Part shown: piece by piece, positions 24,065 through 32,486 of the stretch
Layout: the number at the start of each line of letters is the position of its first letter
Numbering within the stretch: the stretch's first letter is position 1
Source: Candidatus Eiseniibacteriota bacterium
GTDB lineage: Bacteria > Eisenbacteria > RBG-16-71-46 > CAIMUX01 > WJJG01
Assembly: GCA_023129715.1 (NCBI GenBank)
Contig: JAGMBO010000008.1
Span: 1 to 58,339 of the forward strand
Length of the DNA: 58,339 nt
Reading direction: 5' to 3'
Translations under genes and position numbers: made by a program
Notes under the pieces: model-generated
Seen by the model: the letters and a program-made list of their open reading frames with translations, nothing else
Told to the model about the DNA's origin: nothing
Database searches by the model: none

Positions 24065-25198
24065 CTAGTAGCGGCGCAGGATCAAGTATTCGGCAAGACC
24101 CACAAGGACCCGGCGCCAGGACTCATGCTCCGTGATCTCAGCAATCATCGGCCTGCCCCGCTCGACCAGCTCGCGGGCCAGCGCCTCGGAGCGCGCCAAG
24201 GCCCCGGTCTCGCGGACGATCTGCCGCACCTCGTCGAGGTCGTCGGCGGTCAAGGCCTCGTTGCCATGCGCCCGGGCGAGGACTTCGCGTTGTGCGGCCG
24301 TGCTCGCCTCGTAGGCATGCGCCATCAGCAGGGTCTTCTTGCCCTCGCGAACATCGGAGTCGACCGGCTTGCCGAGCACCCGTTCCTCGCCATAGAGCCC
24401 GAGAATGTCGTCCTGGATCTGAAAGGCGATGCCGATCGGCAACGCGTAGTCGCGGATGCGGGCAACGGTGTCCTCCTTCGCGTGGGCCAGCACCGCCCCC
24501 ATCTGCAGCGGCAGCATCACTGTGTAGTGGGCCGTCTTGAACTCGTGGATCTGCAGCACCACCTCCTCGGACAGCTCGGCCAGCGGGACATTGGAAACAT
24601 CGAGGAGCTGACCGGCGACGGTATCGGCGGTGGTTCGGCTAAGGAGGTTGATCGCCGGCAGCAACACCTCGCTGGGGAATCCCGAGGAGAGCAGCAGTTC
24701 CTGGGCCAGCGCCTGGCCCTTGTCGCCGAAGTTGAGGGCCACGGCGCGGCCATAGGAAAGCGCCTGTTCCTCGCTCACGAAACGCTCGCGATGCAGCTCG
24801 GCGTACTGCCGGTGCACAGTAGCCACACTGCGCCGCAGATCGCTGTTGTCGACGATGTCGTCGTGGATCAGGAACGCGTTGTGCAAGATCTCGACCGATC
24901 CGGCTGCCCGGTAGATGCCGTCCGGATCCGCCGGTTCCAGGGTCCGTGCGCTGCGGCAGGCTTCGAAGCCAAGGATAACCAAGCCGGCCCGGATTTTCTT
25001 GCCGGATGAGGTCATCTGATCGTAGGCGCGAAAGGCTCCCCGGATGATCTCGGGAAACCCATGCCAGGCGGTGCTCTTCGCTTCCCAGAAGGCCTTGAGC
25101 ACCTGGTTGACCCGTTCCCCGCTCGCGGCCAGATTGGCGCGGGCTTCTTGAACCGCTGCCGCGACGTCTCCCTGAAGCATTGTCTCCCGGCGACTCAT
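24065..25198 (-). CDS. Polyprenyl diphosphate synthase (trans-prenyltransferase)
   Basis: A 377-residue homologue of all-trans isoprenyl diphosphate synthases, which extend allylic diphosphates with isopentenyl diphosphate. The first Asp-rich motif lies in 'HNAFLIHDDIVDNSDLRR' and the second in 'FQIQDDILGLYGE', followed by 'GKPVDSDVREGKKTLLM' as in family members. The first motif's DDIVD spacing is the short bacterial/archaeal FPP/GGPP type; chain length is not predictable here. ATG 25198 has GGGAGTAGGGAG upstream. The gene starts 4 bases after the uppS stop, so the two form an isoprenoid operon. Confidence 0.93.
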   Translation of the reverse strand: MSRRETMLQGDVAAAVQEARANLAASGERVNQVLKAFWEAKSTAWHGFPEIIRGAFRAYDQMTSSGKKIRAGLVILGFEACRSARTLEPADPDGIYRAAGSVEILHNAFLIHDDIVDNSDLRRSVATVHRQYAELHRERFVSEEQALSYGRAVALNFGDKGQALAQELLLSSGFPSEVLLPAINLLSRTTADTVAGQLLDVSNVPLAELSEEVVLQIHEFKTAHYTVMLPLQMGAVLAHAKEDTVARIRDYALPIGIAFQIQDDILGLYGEERVLGKPVDSDVREGKKTLLMAHAYEASTAAQREVLARAHGNEALTADDLDEVRQIVRETGALARSEALARELVERGRPMIAEITEHESWRRVLVGLAEYLILRRY

Positions 25199-25202
25199 CT
25201 CC

Positions 25203-25961
25203 CTACTCCCCCACCACCGGCTCCGCGGGCCCGTCCGGGCGCAGACCGAAACGCCGATCGCGATTCGTGAACCCGAGCAACGCCTCGGTGAAATCCTTCT
25301 CGGAGAGCTCGGGAAGCAGACGTGGGATGAAGAGCAGCTCCGCATAGATCGACTGCAACGGCAGGATCCCCGAGAGCCGATGCTCACCCGACGTGCGGAT
25401 GATCAGGTCGACGTCCGGTTGATCCGCGGTATCGAGACTCTCGCGCAACCGTTCCCACGTGACGGCTTCCGGACGCTCGGACTCCCCGACCAGCCGCCGC
25501 ACTGCCCTCAGGACCTCATCCCGCCCTCCGTAGTCGAGGGCCAGGTTGAGGGTGTAGCGCCGGTAATCGCGGGTTTCCTCCTCCAGCATCCGGATCAGCT
25601 CCATCAGACGCGGATAGCGCTCCGCGAGCCGGTCACGGCGTCCGAGGTGACGAAAACGCATCTGCTCCTTGCGAAACCGGGCCCGATTGCGCCGGAGGTA
25701 GAAGTCGACCAGCCGCATGATCGCCTTCACCTCGACCCCTTCGCGGCCCCAGTTCTCGGTGGAAAACGCCCAGACCGTTGCCACCGGGATTTGCAGCTTC
25801 CGGCAGGCCTTGAGAAACCCCTCCACCGATCGGGCCCCTTGGAGGTGTCCCGCAGCAGCCGGCTTGCCGTGTTGGAGCGCCCAGCGCCCATTGCCGTCCG
25901 GGATGAGCACCACGTGCCGGGGAAGCGCCCTCGAGGAACCTGTATGTTGCTGTGCCGGCAT
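25203..25961 (-). CDS. uppS: Undecaprenyl diphosphate synthase (cis-prenyltransferase)
   Basis: A 252-residue cytosolic/peripheral enzyme that makes the C55 lipid carrier precursor for peptidoglycan. The catalytic motif 'HVVLIPDGNGRWA' is near the N-terminus. Later family motifs are 'VWAFSTENWGR', 'LNLALDYGGRDE' and 'DVDLIIRTSGEHRLSGILPLQ'. ATG 25961 has AGGGGAG upstream; the frame continues about 24 codons further without a signal. It is co-transcribed with the downstream trans-prenyltransferase, which could supply its allylic primer. Confidence 0.94.
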   Translation of the reverse strand: MPAQQHTGSSRALPRHVVLIPDGNGRWALQHGKPAAAGHLQGARSVEGFLKACRKLQIPVATVWAFSTENWGREGVEVKAIMRLVDFYLRRNRARFRKEQMRFRHLGRRDRLAERYPRLMELIRMLEEETRDYRRYTLNLALDYGGRDEVLRAVRRLVGESERPEAVTWERLRESLDTADQPDVDLIIRTSGEHRLSGILPLQSIYAELLFIPRLLPELSEKDFTEALLGFTNRDRRFGLRPDGPAEPVVGE

Positions 25962-26176
25962 GCTCGACTCCCCTGAGGCCCCGCCGCCCACGACCGCCGG
26001 ACGTGAGGGTAAGGCCCTGAGGCCTAGCCCCACCCGGCACCCTGGCGCAGCTTCCAGAATGGGTGGGAACGGCCCGAAGTCTACCGAAACGCCGCAGTCG
26101 GCCGCAACCTGCGGTCGATGGGGTGCCGGCGGCGGGGCTCGGGTCGAGAGGTGGGCTCGAGGATTGTTAAAACCAC

Positions 26177-26215
26177 CGGGTCCGGCCCCTCGGGGGAACG
26201 AGGGCCGAACCCGGC
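26177..26215. terminator. Long GC hairpin between uppS and the Omp85-like gene
   Basis: CCGGGTCCGGCCCCTCG (26177-26193) pairs with CGAGGGCCGAACCCGG (26200-26215) with one mismatch and one bulge. It has no U tract. It may be an insulator or regulatory structure in the divergent gap. Confidence 0.4.
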
Positions 26216-26288
26216 TCAGTGCGGATCGCGCGTTGTCCTCCGGGGAAGGTGGGGGTTCTCAGTCGACCGCACGGCCGGAGTTCAAACA

Positions 26289-26312
26289 GCCGATCCACGT
26301 ATATGGATCGGC
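26289..26312. promoter_or_regulatory. Perfect 9-bp inverted repeat, operator-like
   Basis: GCCGATCCA / TGGATCGGC separated by CGTATA, about 90 bases upstream of the promoter candidate for the barrel gene. It could be a regulator site or an RNA hairpin. Confidence 0.35.
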
Positions 26313-26399
26313 CGCCCGTCGTTGAGCCCGAGCAGGAATCCCCCTGACGTGGCTTACTTCGACCAGGCGAAGCATCCGCCCGCGGCTGCCGATGAATAC

Positions 26400-26427
26400 T
26401 TGCGAACCGGGCTCTCGGCGATAGACT
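26400..26427 (+). promoter_or_regulatory. Promoter candidate for the Omp85-like operon
   Basis: TTGCGA (26400-26405), 16 bases, TAGACT (26422-26427), 64 bases upstream of the GTG start at 26491. Confidence 0.4.
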
Positions 26428-26490
26428 CTCTGCCGTGAGATGGGAGCCCCGTGCAGCCGCCGGCTAGGTGGCTCGTGCCATGGAGGGCGC

Positions 26491-27879
26491 GTGAGGAGAA
26501 GGTCGTGCAACGCCGGGCTGCTGGGGGCAGTGGGTTTGTTGCTCGTCATGGGGCTCGCCCCCCCGCAGGCCGCGGCGGAGTCCCGCCTGCCGACCAGGAC
26601 CGAGCAGGCCCCACCCGACCCCGACGGCGCCCGGGGGTTCGAGACGCCTCCCGATGGCAACGCCGCCGGCCTCTTTCTGCCCCGCCTGCTCCTGCACCCC
26701 GCCCGCGCGGCAATCCAGGTGGCGACCTTTCCGGTCAAGACGCTCGGCGGAGTCCTTTCCTCGACGGGCCTCTTGCAGCGCATGGCGTGGGGACTGCAGC
26801 GTGAGCGCTACCTGATCCCCGTCTTTGCCGTCGACCCCTCACTCGGCATCAACGCCGGCTTCCGTGCCGCGCACGGCAACCCTCTGCATCGCGGAGGCTG
26901 CATCACCTACCGAGTGGCCTACGGCGGACCCACCGAGCAGGTCTATGCGATCACCTTTCGTTCTCGCGATCCCTACTTGACGCCTGAGCGCAGCGGGTGG
27001 AGCTACCACCTCTCCGCACACTACGAGATCATCCCCGAAAAGCACTACTTCGGCCGGAGCAATGTGAGCCTGCGTGACCGCCTCACCTACTACACGCGTG
27101 AGCGGTATCTCTTCCTCGGGTCCCTGCGCTATGCCCCGCAGCGGTGGATGCGCTGGGACGTGACCGTCTCGGCGCACCGCAATCAGATCTCACCCGCCGA
27201 GGATCTCGCCGACGATCAGCGCAGCATCGAGGAAGTCTTCCACAGCGAGCGGATGGCCCCCGGACTCTACGTCGACCCGCAGAACATCCAGGCCGAGATC
27301 GCACTCACCCTCGATAACCGCAACGGGCAGGGCCATCCCACGGCCGGCGGCAAGGCCGAGGGCTATCTCGCCTATGCCTGGGGGACCGGGCCCGACCTGG
27401 TCGACTTCGTGCGCTACGGCGGCGAAGGGGAGTACTACCTCTCCCCCTGTACCGATCATGTCCTGGCGATGCGCATCGTCGGCGAGGAGGCGCGCACCGA
27501 CATCACCCATCCCGCCACCGGCGCCTACATGCCGATCAAGTTCACCGAGCTTCCTCGCCTCGGTGGCCGCAGCACCCTGCGCGGGTATCTACAGGACCGC
27601 TATCGGGACAATGCCGCCATCATGGCGACGGCGGAATATCGCTGCCGCCTCAGTCCGTTGATCGAGACCTGCCTCTTCGCCGACTTCGGCAAGGTGCTCC
27701 CCCGACTGCTCGACTTCGACTGGCACGGCATCCACCGATCCTGGGGCGGGGGGCTGCGGTTCGCCGGAGAGGACCTCTTTTACTTCCGGCTTCAGGTGGC
27801 CGCGAGCGACGAGGAGTGGGTCTTCACCGGAACCCTCGAACCGGCGTTCAACCGGGAAGACCGGAGGGAACGCCGGTGA
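26491..27879 (+). CDS. Omp85-superfamily (surface antigen D15-like) outer-membrane protein
   Basis: About 462 residues from the GTG at 26491, chosen because GGAGGG precedes it and a clean signal peptide follows (RRRSCNAGLLGAVGLLLVMG...AAA). The barrel has alternating beta strands with aromatic ends. The C-terminal part has the family hallmark 'LGGRSTLRGYLQDRYRDNAAIMATAEYR' (the (V/I)RGY-type lid-lock motif and the following strand). No POTRA domains are visible upstream of the barrel, so it resembles short BamA/patatin-associated or TamA-like barrels. It probably inserts in the outer membrane and may translocate a partner. The downstream gene overlaps its stop. Confidence 0.85.
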   Translation: MRRRSCNAGLLGAVGLLLVMGLAPPQAAAESRLPTRTEQAPPDPDGARGFETPPDGNAAGLFLPRLLLHPARAAIQVATFPVKTLGGVLSSTGLLQRMAWGLQRERYLIPVFAVDPSLGINAGFRAAHGNPLHRGGCITYRVAYGGPTEQVYAITFRSRDPYLTPERSGWSYHLSAHYEIIPEKHYFGRSNVSLRDRLTYYTRERYLFLGSLRYAPQRWMRWDVTVSAHRNQISPAEDLADDQRSIEEVFHSERMAPGLYVDPQNIQAEIALTLDNRNGQGHPTAGGKAEGYLAYAWGTGPDLVDFVRYGGEGEYYLSPCTDHVLAMRIVGEEARTDITHPATGAYMPIKFTELPRLGGRSTLRGYLQDRYRDNAAIMATAEYRCRLSPLIETCLFADFGKVLPRLLDFDWHGIHRSWGGGLRFAGEDLFYFRLQVAASDEEWVFTGTLEPAFNREDRRERR

Positions 27880-29579
27880 GATGGAGACCTCCGGGCGAAT
27901 GGCCACGCGGTTCGAGATCGACGCCGACGGGTGCGCGCCGGCCCGGGGCCGGCCTGGCGGCACTGGGGGGCGCATGCTTGGCGATCGCGCTGCTCGCATG
28001 GGCACCCGACGATAGCCGAGCCGCCGCGCGATTCACCATCGATACCGAGCCGGTCTGGCAGGTCGCCGACGACCGGCCGATCGCGCAGCCCGAGATCAGG
28101 CGCTGGAACCAGATCCGCGCCTATGTCGATGCACAGTGGCTGCGTCCCATGGACCGGTTGCTGGCGATTCACCGCACGTCACCGGCGCGCGATCTGAACG
28201 CCTGGGATGCCGTGCCCGCGTCGAGCTGGTTCACGCCCGGGCGGGCGGGCAAGCCGCCTTGGATGGCGCCCGCGCGGACCATCCCCGCACCGGGCGCGCA
28301 GCAGGAACCACCGCGGCCCGATCATAGCGGCCCGCTCGCCGTCAGCGAGGCCTGCCTGCAGGGTCCCGCCAGCCACCTGATCGTGCGCGACGCGCGCGGC
28401 GCGCGCTATTGGATCGTCTTCGATGAACCCGAGGCCCCCGACCGCCGCACCGCCGCCGCGGTGATCAGCAGCCGGCTGTTGGACGCCGCCGGTTATCCGG
28501 TCCTGCCCACCGTGATCGATGCGCTGGCCCGTGAGGAGCTGATCCTGGATGCCGATGCGCGCCGGGTCGGGGAGTTCGGGGGACGCCGCGGCTTGACACC
28601 CGAGGCACTCGATCGTTTCTTCGCGCGCCTGCTCTCCGCCGACCCCGAAGCGGGGCGCGTGCAGAGTACCCGGCTGCGCATCGCCGCCGGCCGCCTGCCG
28701 GAGAGCACGATCCTGGGCGGTTTCTCCCCCAGCGGTGTGCGCCCCGACGATCCCAACGACCGGATCCCGCACGAAGACCGCCGCAGCCTGCGCGGGCTGC
28801 GGATCCTCGCGTGTTGGCTCGATCTCGCCGGCATCCGCCAGGACCGCACCCTCGATCTCTACCTCTACTCCGAGCGATATGTGCGTCACCACCTGGGCGG
28901 CTTGGGGCTCACCCTCGGCAACCATTCCCGCGGGCAGGAGGATCTTCCGAGCCGCCTGCTCTACCCGCTGGATGGCTTCGGAACTCGGGGACTCGACCCG
29001 ATCACCTGGTCGCCCGCCGAACCCTATCTGCCCTTCGATGAAATGCAGTGGGGCGATGCCTTGTGGGGTGTGCGCCTGTTACTGGCCTTCACCGACGCGG
29101 AGATCGCGGCCGCCGTGGCCGCCGGACGCTACGGAGATCGTTCCATGGAGGCCTATATCGCCGGCAGTCTCCAGGAACGGCGGGATCGGATCGGGCAGGG
29201 CTGGCTGGCACAGGTCAACAGCATCGGCGGTTTCGCCGTCACCGCCGCTCCCGGCGGGCGCTGGTCGCTGACGGCGGCGGATCTCGGTGTGCGGCATGGT
29301 TTGCGGCAGGCCGAAGATGTCGCCTACTTGCTCTCCATGCGCCTGCCGGCGACCGGCGAGACACTCGGCTATCAGTCCCGCAGCGCGGATCCCCTCACCT
29401 TCGACCTCTCGCCCTTCACCCCAGCCGCCTGGCTCCATCGCCAGGACCCGCGCCGCTACGCGGTGGCCGAGCTGCGTTGCTGGGATCACACCGGTCGCGC
29501 CCTCACCGGGGCGACCCGCGTGCATCTCTACTTCGACCGCGATTCCGGCCCGCGCATCGTCGGCATCGTCAGAGACTGA
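27876..29579 (+). CDS. Exported protein of unknown function, coupled to the Omp85-like barrel
   Basis: About 567 residues from the GTG at 27876, which overlaps the preceding stop (GTGA), suggesting translational coupling. A basic N-terminus with one hydrophobic segment (LAALGGACLAIALLAWA) predicts export or anchoring. The rest is a mixed alpha/beta protein with conserved-looking blocks ('NAWDAVPASSWFTPG', 'RGLRILACWLDLAGIRQDRTLDLYL', 'GLTLGNHSRGQEDLPSRLLYPLDGFG'). The HEDRRSLRGLRILACWL...D and N...D pattern loosely recalls HipA/CotH-like kinase-fold proteins, but I cannot assign it. Its 3' end overlaps the convergent signalling gene by 52 bases. Confidence 0.82.
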   Translation: MRWRPPGEWPRGSRSTPTGARRPGAGLAALGGACLAIALLAWAPDDSRAAARFTIDTEPVWQVADDRPIAQPEIRRWNQIRAYVDAQWLRPMDRLLAIHRTSPARDLNAWDAVPASSWFTPGRAGKPPWMAPARTIPAPGAQQEPPRPDHSGPLAVSEACLQGPASHLIVRDARGARYWIVFDEPEAPDRRTAAAVISSRLLDAAGYPVLPTVIDALAREELILDADARRVGEFGGRRGLTPEALDRFFARLLSADPEAGRVQSTRLRIAAGRLPESTILGGFSPSGVRPDDPNDRIPHEDRRSLRGLRILACWLDLAGIRQDRTLDLYLYSERYVRHHLGGLGLTLGNHSRGQEDLPSRLLYPLDGFGTRGLDPITWSPAEPYLPFDEMQWGDALWGVRLLLAFTDAEIAAAVAAGRYGDRSMEAYIAGSLQERRDRIGQGWLAQVNSIGGFAVTAAPGGRWSLTAADLGVRHGLRQAEDVAYLLSMRLPATGETLGYQSRSADPLTFDLSPFTPAAWLHRQDPRRYAVAELRCWDHTGRALTGATRVHLYFDRDSGPRIVGIVRD

Positions 29580-31174
29580 ACCGGCTCGATGCCCTCGGTC
29601 TCCGAAATCATCTCGACGAACACCCGTACCAGCTCCGGATCGAACTGACTGCCGGCCCGTTCCCGCAGAATGAGTAGCGCTTCCCCCACGTCATAGGCGG
29701 GGCGATGAGGGCGGGCGTGGGTTAGGGCATCGTAGGCGTTGGTGATCGCCACGAGTCGCGAAGCCTGCGGAAGCGACTCACCGGCCAGACCCTCCGGCAG
29801 GCCGCTGCCATCCCAACGCTCATTGAGGTGATAGACCCCCTCGGCGACCTCGGGCAGATGTGCCGCGGCAAGCATCCGCCGCACACCGGTGGCCGCCTGC
29901 CGCCGCAGCGCGAGCCGCTCCTCTTCACTGAAAACCCGCTGTTCGCTGAAGAGCTGATCGTACTGCTCGAGAGCGCCCAGATCGTGCAGGCGGGCGACGA
30001 AGGCAGCCAGGCGCGATTCCTCCTCCGAGAGCCCGCACTGGGCCGCCAGCCGCGCAGTCAAACCGAGCACGCGGGCCGAGTGTCCGGCCAGCTCCGGATA
30101 GCGCTCTTCGACGGTGGCGACGAGCTGGGCGGTCGTCTCGACAAAGGAGTGGCGCGCCCCGGCGAAGGCGGTGGCATGGTCGATCGCCATCACGGCCGCG
30201 CGGGCGAGGACATTGAGCAGATGCACGTCGAGGCGATCGAGTGGCTCGCCATCCTCACGTTCGCCCCCGGCCAGGATGGCGACCAGCCCGCCATCCTCGC
30301 GGCGAGCAGGCGTGATGTGCGTCAAGCCGGCAGCGGAGAGCAGGCGCACTTCGGCCTCCGCGGAGGGATAGGAGGCGAACTCATCACTCATCATCGTCCG
30401 CCCCTCGCGGGCCACCGTGCCGCAGACGAAGCCCTCCGCCTTGAGGCGCAGCCGGCGGACGGCCTGATCGTCGAGGCCCCGCCAGGCTCTCGGCACCAAG
30501 CTCTCCCCTGGCTCGGTCTGCATCAGCACGCAGGCGCGCACCAGTCGGAGATCGCGCACGACCGCCTGGGCCAGCTGACCGAGCACCTTGGAGAGATCGC
30601 CCCGACGGCTGGCCGCGTCGACATGCTGGAGCACCGCTCCAATGCGCTGCAGGTAGACATCCATCTCGTGATGGAACTGGCGTTGTTCATCGCGATGCTG
30701 GCGCGCCTCCTCCTCCAGCGCGCGGTTCTGTTGCCTGAGCAGGCGCAGATCAGAGAGTCGATCGAGGATCGTGCGGATCTTGATCAACAGCTCGCGCGGC
30801 GAGAAGGGTTTGACCAAGTAGTCGTCGGCGCCCAGACGGAGCCCCTGAATGCGCGCTTCGTTCGAAGGACTCCCGGCGATCAGAATCACCGGCAGGCGCG
30901 CCGTGCGCTCATCGGCGCGGATCGCCTCGAGCACCTGGAAGCCGCTCTTGCGCGGCAGGCGTACACCGATGACCGCGAGGTCGGGCTTGTGCCGGAGGAT
31001 CTCCTCGTGCGCCGCCTCGCCGTCGAATGCGGAACGGACCGCGTATCCGCGGCCCGTCAGCGTGATCTGCAGCAGCTCGATGACCCGAACGTCCTGCTCA
31101 GCGACAAGAATGCTCTCCTGCTCGCGCCGCTCCGAAAGGATCGGCGAAGAACCACGTATCGTCTTCTTCTCCAT
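29528..31174 (-). CDS. Pseudo-receiver / GAF / degenerate HD-GYP protein
   Basis: 548 residues: receiver-like domain (about 18-135), coiled-coil linker, GAF-like domain (about 190-330), HD-GYP-like domain (about 345-530). The phospho-acceptor Asp of the receiver is Gly (DLAVIGVRLP), although the conserved Lys (YLVKPF) remains. The HD domain keeps HSARV and HDLG but lacks the following Lys. The HP motif is missing, HHExxDGxGYP reads HLNERWDGSGLP, and GYP has become GLP. Both domains are therefore probably inactive as phospho-acceptor and c-di-GMP phosphodiesterase, and could act as binding/scaffold domains. ATG 31174 has a GGGGA-type site. The gene overlaps the upstream gene by 77 bases, and its 3' end overlaps the convergent gene by 52 bases. 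Confidence 0.88.
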   Translation of the reverse strand: MEKKTIRGSSPILSERREQESILVAEQDVRVIELLQITLTGRGYAVRSAFDGEAAHEEILRHKPDLAVIGVRLPRKSGFQVLEAIRADERTARLPVILIAGSPSNEARIQGLRLGADDYLVKPFSPRELLIKIRTILDRLSDLRLLRQQNRALEEEARQHRDEQRQFHHEMDVYLQRIGAVLQHVDAASRRGDLSKVLGQLAQAVVRDLRLVRACVLMQTEPGESLVPRAWRGLDDQAVRRLRLKAEGFVCGTVAREGRTMMSDEFASYPSAEAEVRLLSAAGLTHITPARREDGGLVAILAGGEREDGEPLDRLDVHLLNVLARAAVMAIDHATAFAGARHSFVETTAQLVATVEERYPELAGHSARVLGLTARLAAQCGLSEEESRLAAFVARLHDLGALEQYDQLFSEQRVFSEEERLALRRQAATGVRRMLAAAHLPEVAEGVYHLNERWDGSGLPEGLAGESLPQASRLVAITNAYDALTHARPHRPAYDVGEALLILRERAGSQFDPELVRVFVEMISETEGIEPVQSLTMPTMRGPESRSK

Positions 31175-32486
31175 CGTCCCCGTATCCCCCGCGCGAACTC
31201 CCTTGCCGAAGGGAGCGCAGCCAGTGGATGACGCGCTCGACCTCGGAGCGTTCGAACGGGCGGGGCAAGATCGCTCCCCCGGGTGGCGAGGTTCCCTCGC
31301 GCGGCACGCTGAGGGCCCCATCGACCGTCAGGCAGACCAGGGGAGGAGCTCCGCGCGTCGACGCCGGGCGCGCTTTCCAGTCCTCCAGAAGGCTCTCGTC
31401 GAGAAAGAGAGCCGTGCCCCCTTTTAGATCGGCCGGAAGGAGGGGATCATCCAGGTCTCGTGCCTCGAGGACATCGGCCCCCAGCTCGCGGAGGTGACGC
31501 ATGAGGAATCTCCGCGCCAGTGCCGAGGGCGAGACGATCCAGACCCGCTCGACGCGCGAATCCTCATCGCGGGCCCAGGGCGGCGCCTCGATCACCGCCG
31601 GGCAGGAGGACGACTCGGCTTGACGAGCATCCTCGACCTGAGTCGCCCCGGTGCGCGCAGAGGGGGGCCATGACTCGGAAGGAGATGCCCCGACCGGCAT
31701 GGAACTCACGCGATGAGGCGCGGCATCGGCTGTGGAGTCCACGGCCGGAGGCGCCGGCATAGTCGGCCCGGAGTCTGCCTCCACTGCCCCGGGGGGCATC
31801 GTCTCGGGGGCAACAGGTGGAGACGCAACTGGTTGAGATGCAGGCCGGTTCATCCGGAAGGCAGCCTGAGATGGGCCGGAGGCCGGAGATGGACCTGTAG
31901 CCGGAGATGGATCTGAGGCCGGGAATGGACCGGAGGCCGGAGCTGCCTCGGCTTGGCGCGAGTCCCGCGGCCCCGCATCGAGGCCGCGCGGGGAGCGGGC
32001 CGCCGCCGGCCGCACCGGAATGCTCCCGGCTGAAGTCAGCCACTCGAGCTGCTCCTGCCAGGCTTCCGCTTCCTTGCGCGTCCAGAGTCCGAGGACGCGA
32101 TCGACGCGCAGGGTCATCTCGCACTCCCCATCGTTGACTTGAAAGGACTCGAGCGTTCCCTCGGAGGAGAGCTGCGTTCCGCTGACCCAGCTCCAGGGCA
32201 GCGCCATGCGGACGTCATCACATTCGGCGACCAGCCAGAGCCCTTCCGCGGTTGCGGACGCCGCCGCGGGCTTCGCGGGGGCGCCCGCGGGGTGCTGCGC
32301 CTCGGAGACCGCCGCCGGCGGGGCGGCAGGGGTGCTCTCCCCCCCGGCTTCCGGCTCCGCAAACGCCGCGGAAGCGCTCTTCGCTCCATCCTGCACCAGC
32401 GTTCCCATCTCTTGGAGCAGATCCCCCATCAGCGAGAGGATCCTGCCGATCCGCCGGCCGCCGCCTGACTCACTCCGAGTCGTCAC
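31098..32486 (-). CDS. CheW-like plus receiver-like signalling protein with Pro/Ala-rich linker
   Basis: About 462 residues from the GTG at 32486 (an ATG 19 codons further in is an alternative). Residues about 80-150 resemble a CheW/scaffold beta barrel ('GLWLVAECDDVRMALPWSWVSGTQL'). A long low-complexity linker follows, rich in P/A/S with repeated PSPATGPSPASG. The C-terminal ~110 residues resemble a receiver ('VERVWIVSPSALARRFLMRHL', a central 'ALFLDESLLEDW', and 'ILPRPFERSEVERV' where KPF is expected), with the acidic pocket and Lys lost. It overlaps both neighbours, so the three genes form one operon. An adaptor role between the upstream transducer and the downstream pseudo-receiver is inferred. 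Confidence 0.75.
   Translation of the reverse strand: MTTRSESGGGRRIGRILSLMGDLLQEMGTLVQDGAKSASAAFAEPEAGGESTPAAPPAAVSEAQHPAGAPAKPAAASATAEGLWLVAECDDVRMALPWSWVSGTQLSSEGTLESFQVNDGECEMTLRVDRVLGLWTRKEAEAWQEQLEWLTSAGSIPVRPAAARSPRGLDAGPRDSRQAEAAPASGPFPASDPSPATGPSPASGPSQAAFRMNRPASQPVASPPVAPETMPPGAVEADSGPTMPAPPAVDSTADAAPHRVSSMPVGASPSESWPPSARTGATQVEDARQAESSSCPAVIEAPPWARDEDSRVERVWIVSPSALARRFLMRHLRELGADVLEARDLDDPLLPADLKGGTALFLDESLLEDWKARPASTRGAPPLVCLTVDGALSVPREGTSPPGGAILPRPFERSEVERVIHWLRSLRQGSSRGGYGDDGEEDDTWFFADPFGAARAGEHSCR

Larger units (their letters stand above)
25962..26490. other. Divergent regulatory gap between uppS and the barrel gene
   Basis: 529 bases without a supported gene. It holds the long GC hairpin, the 9-bp inverted repeat and the promoter candidate listed separately. 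Confidence 0.5.
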
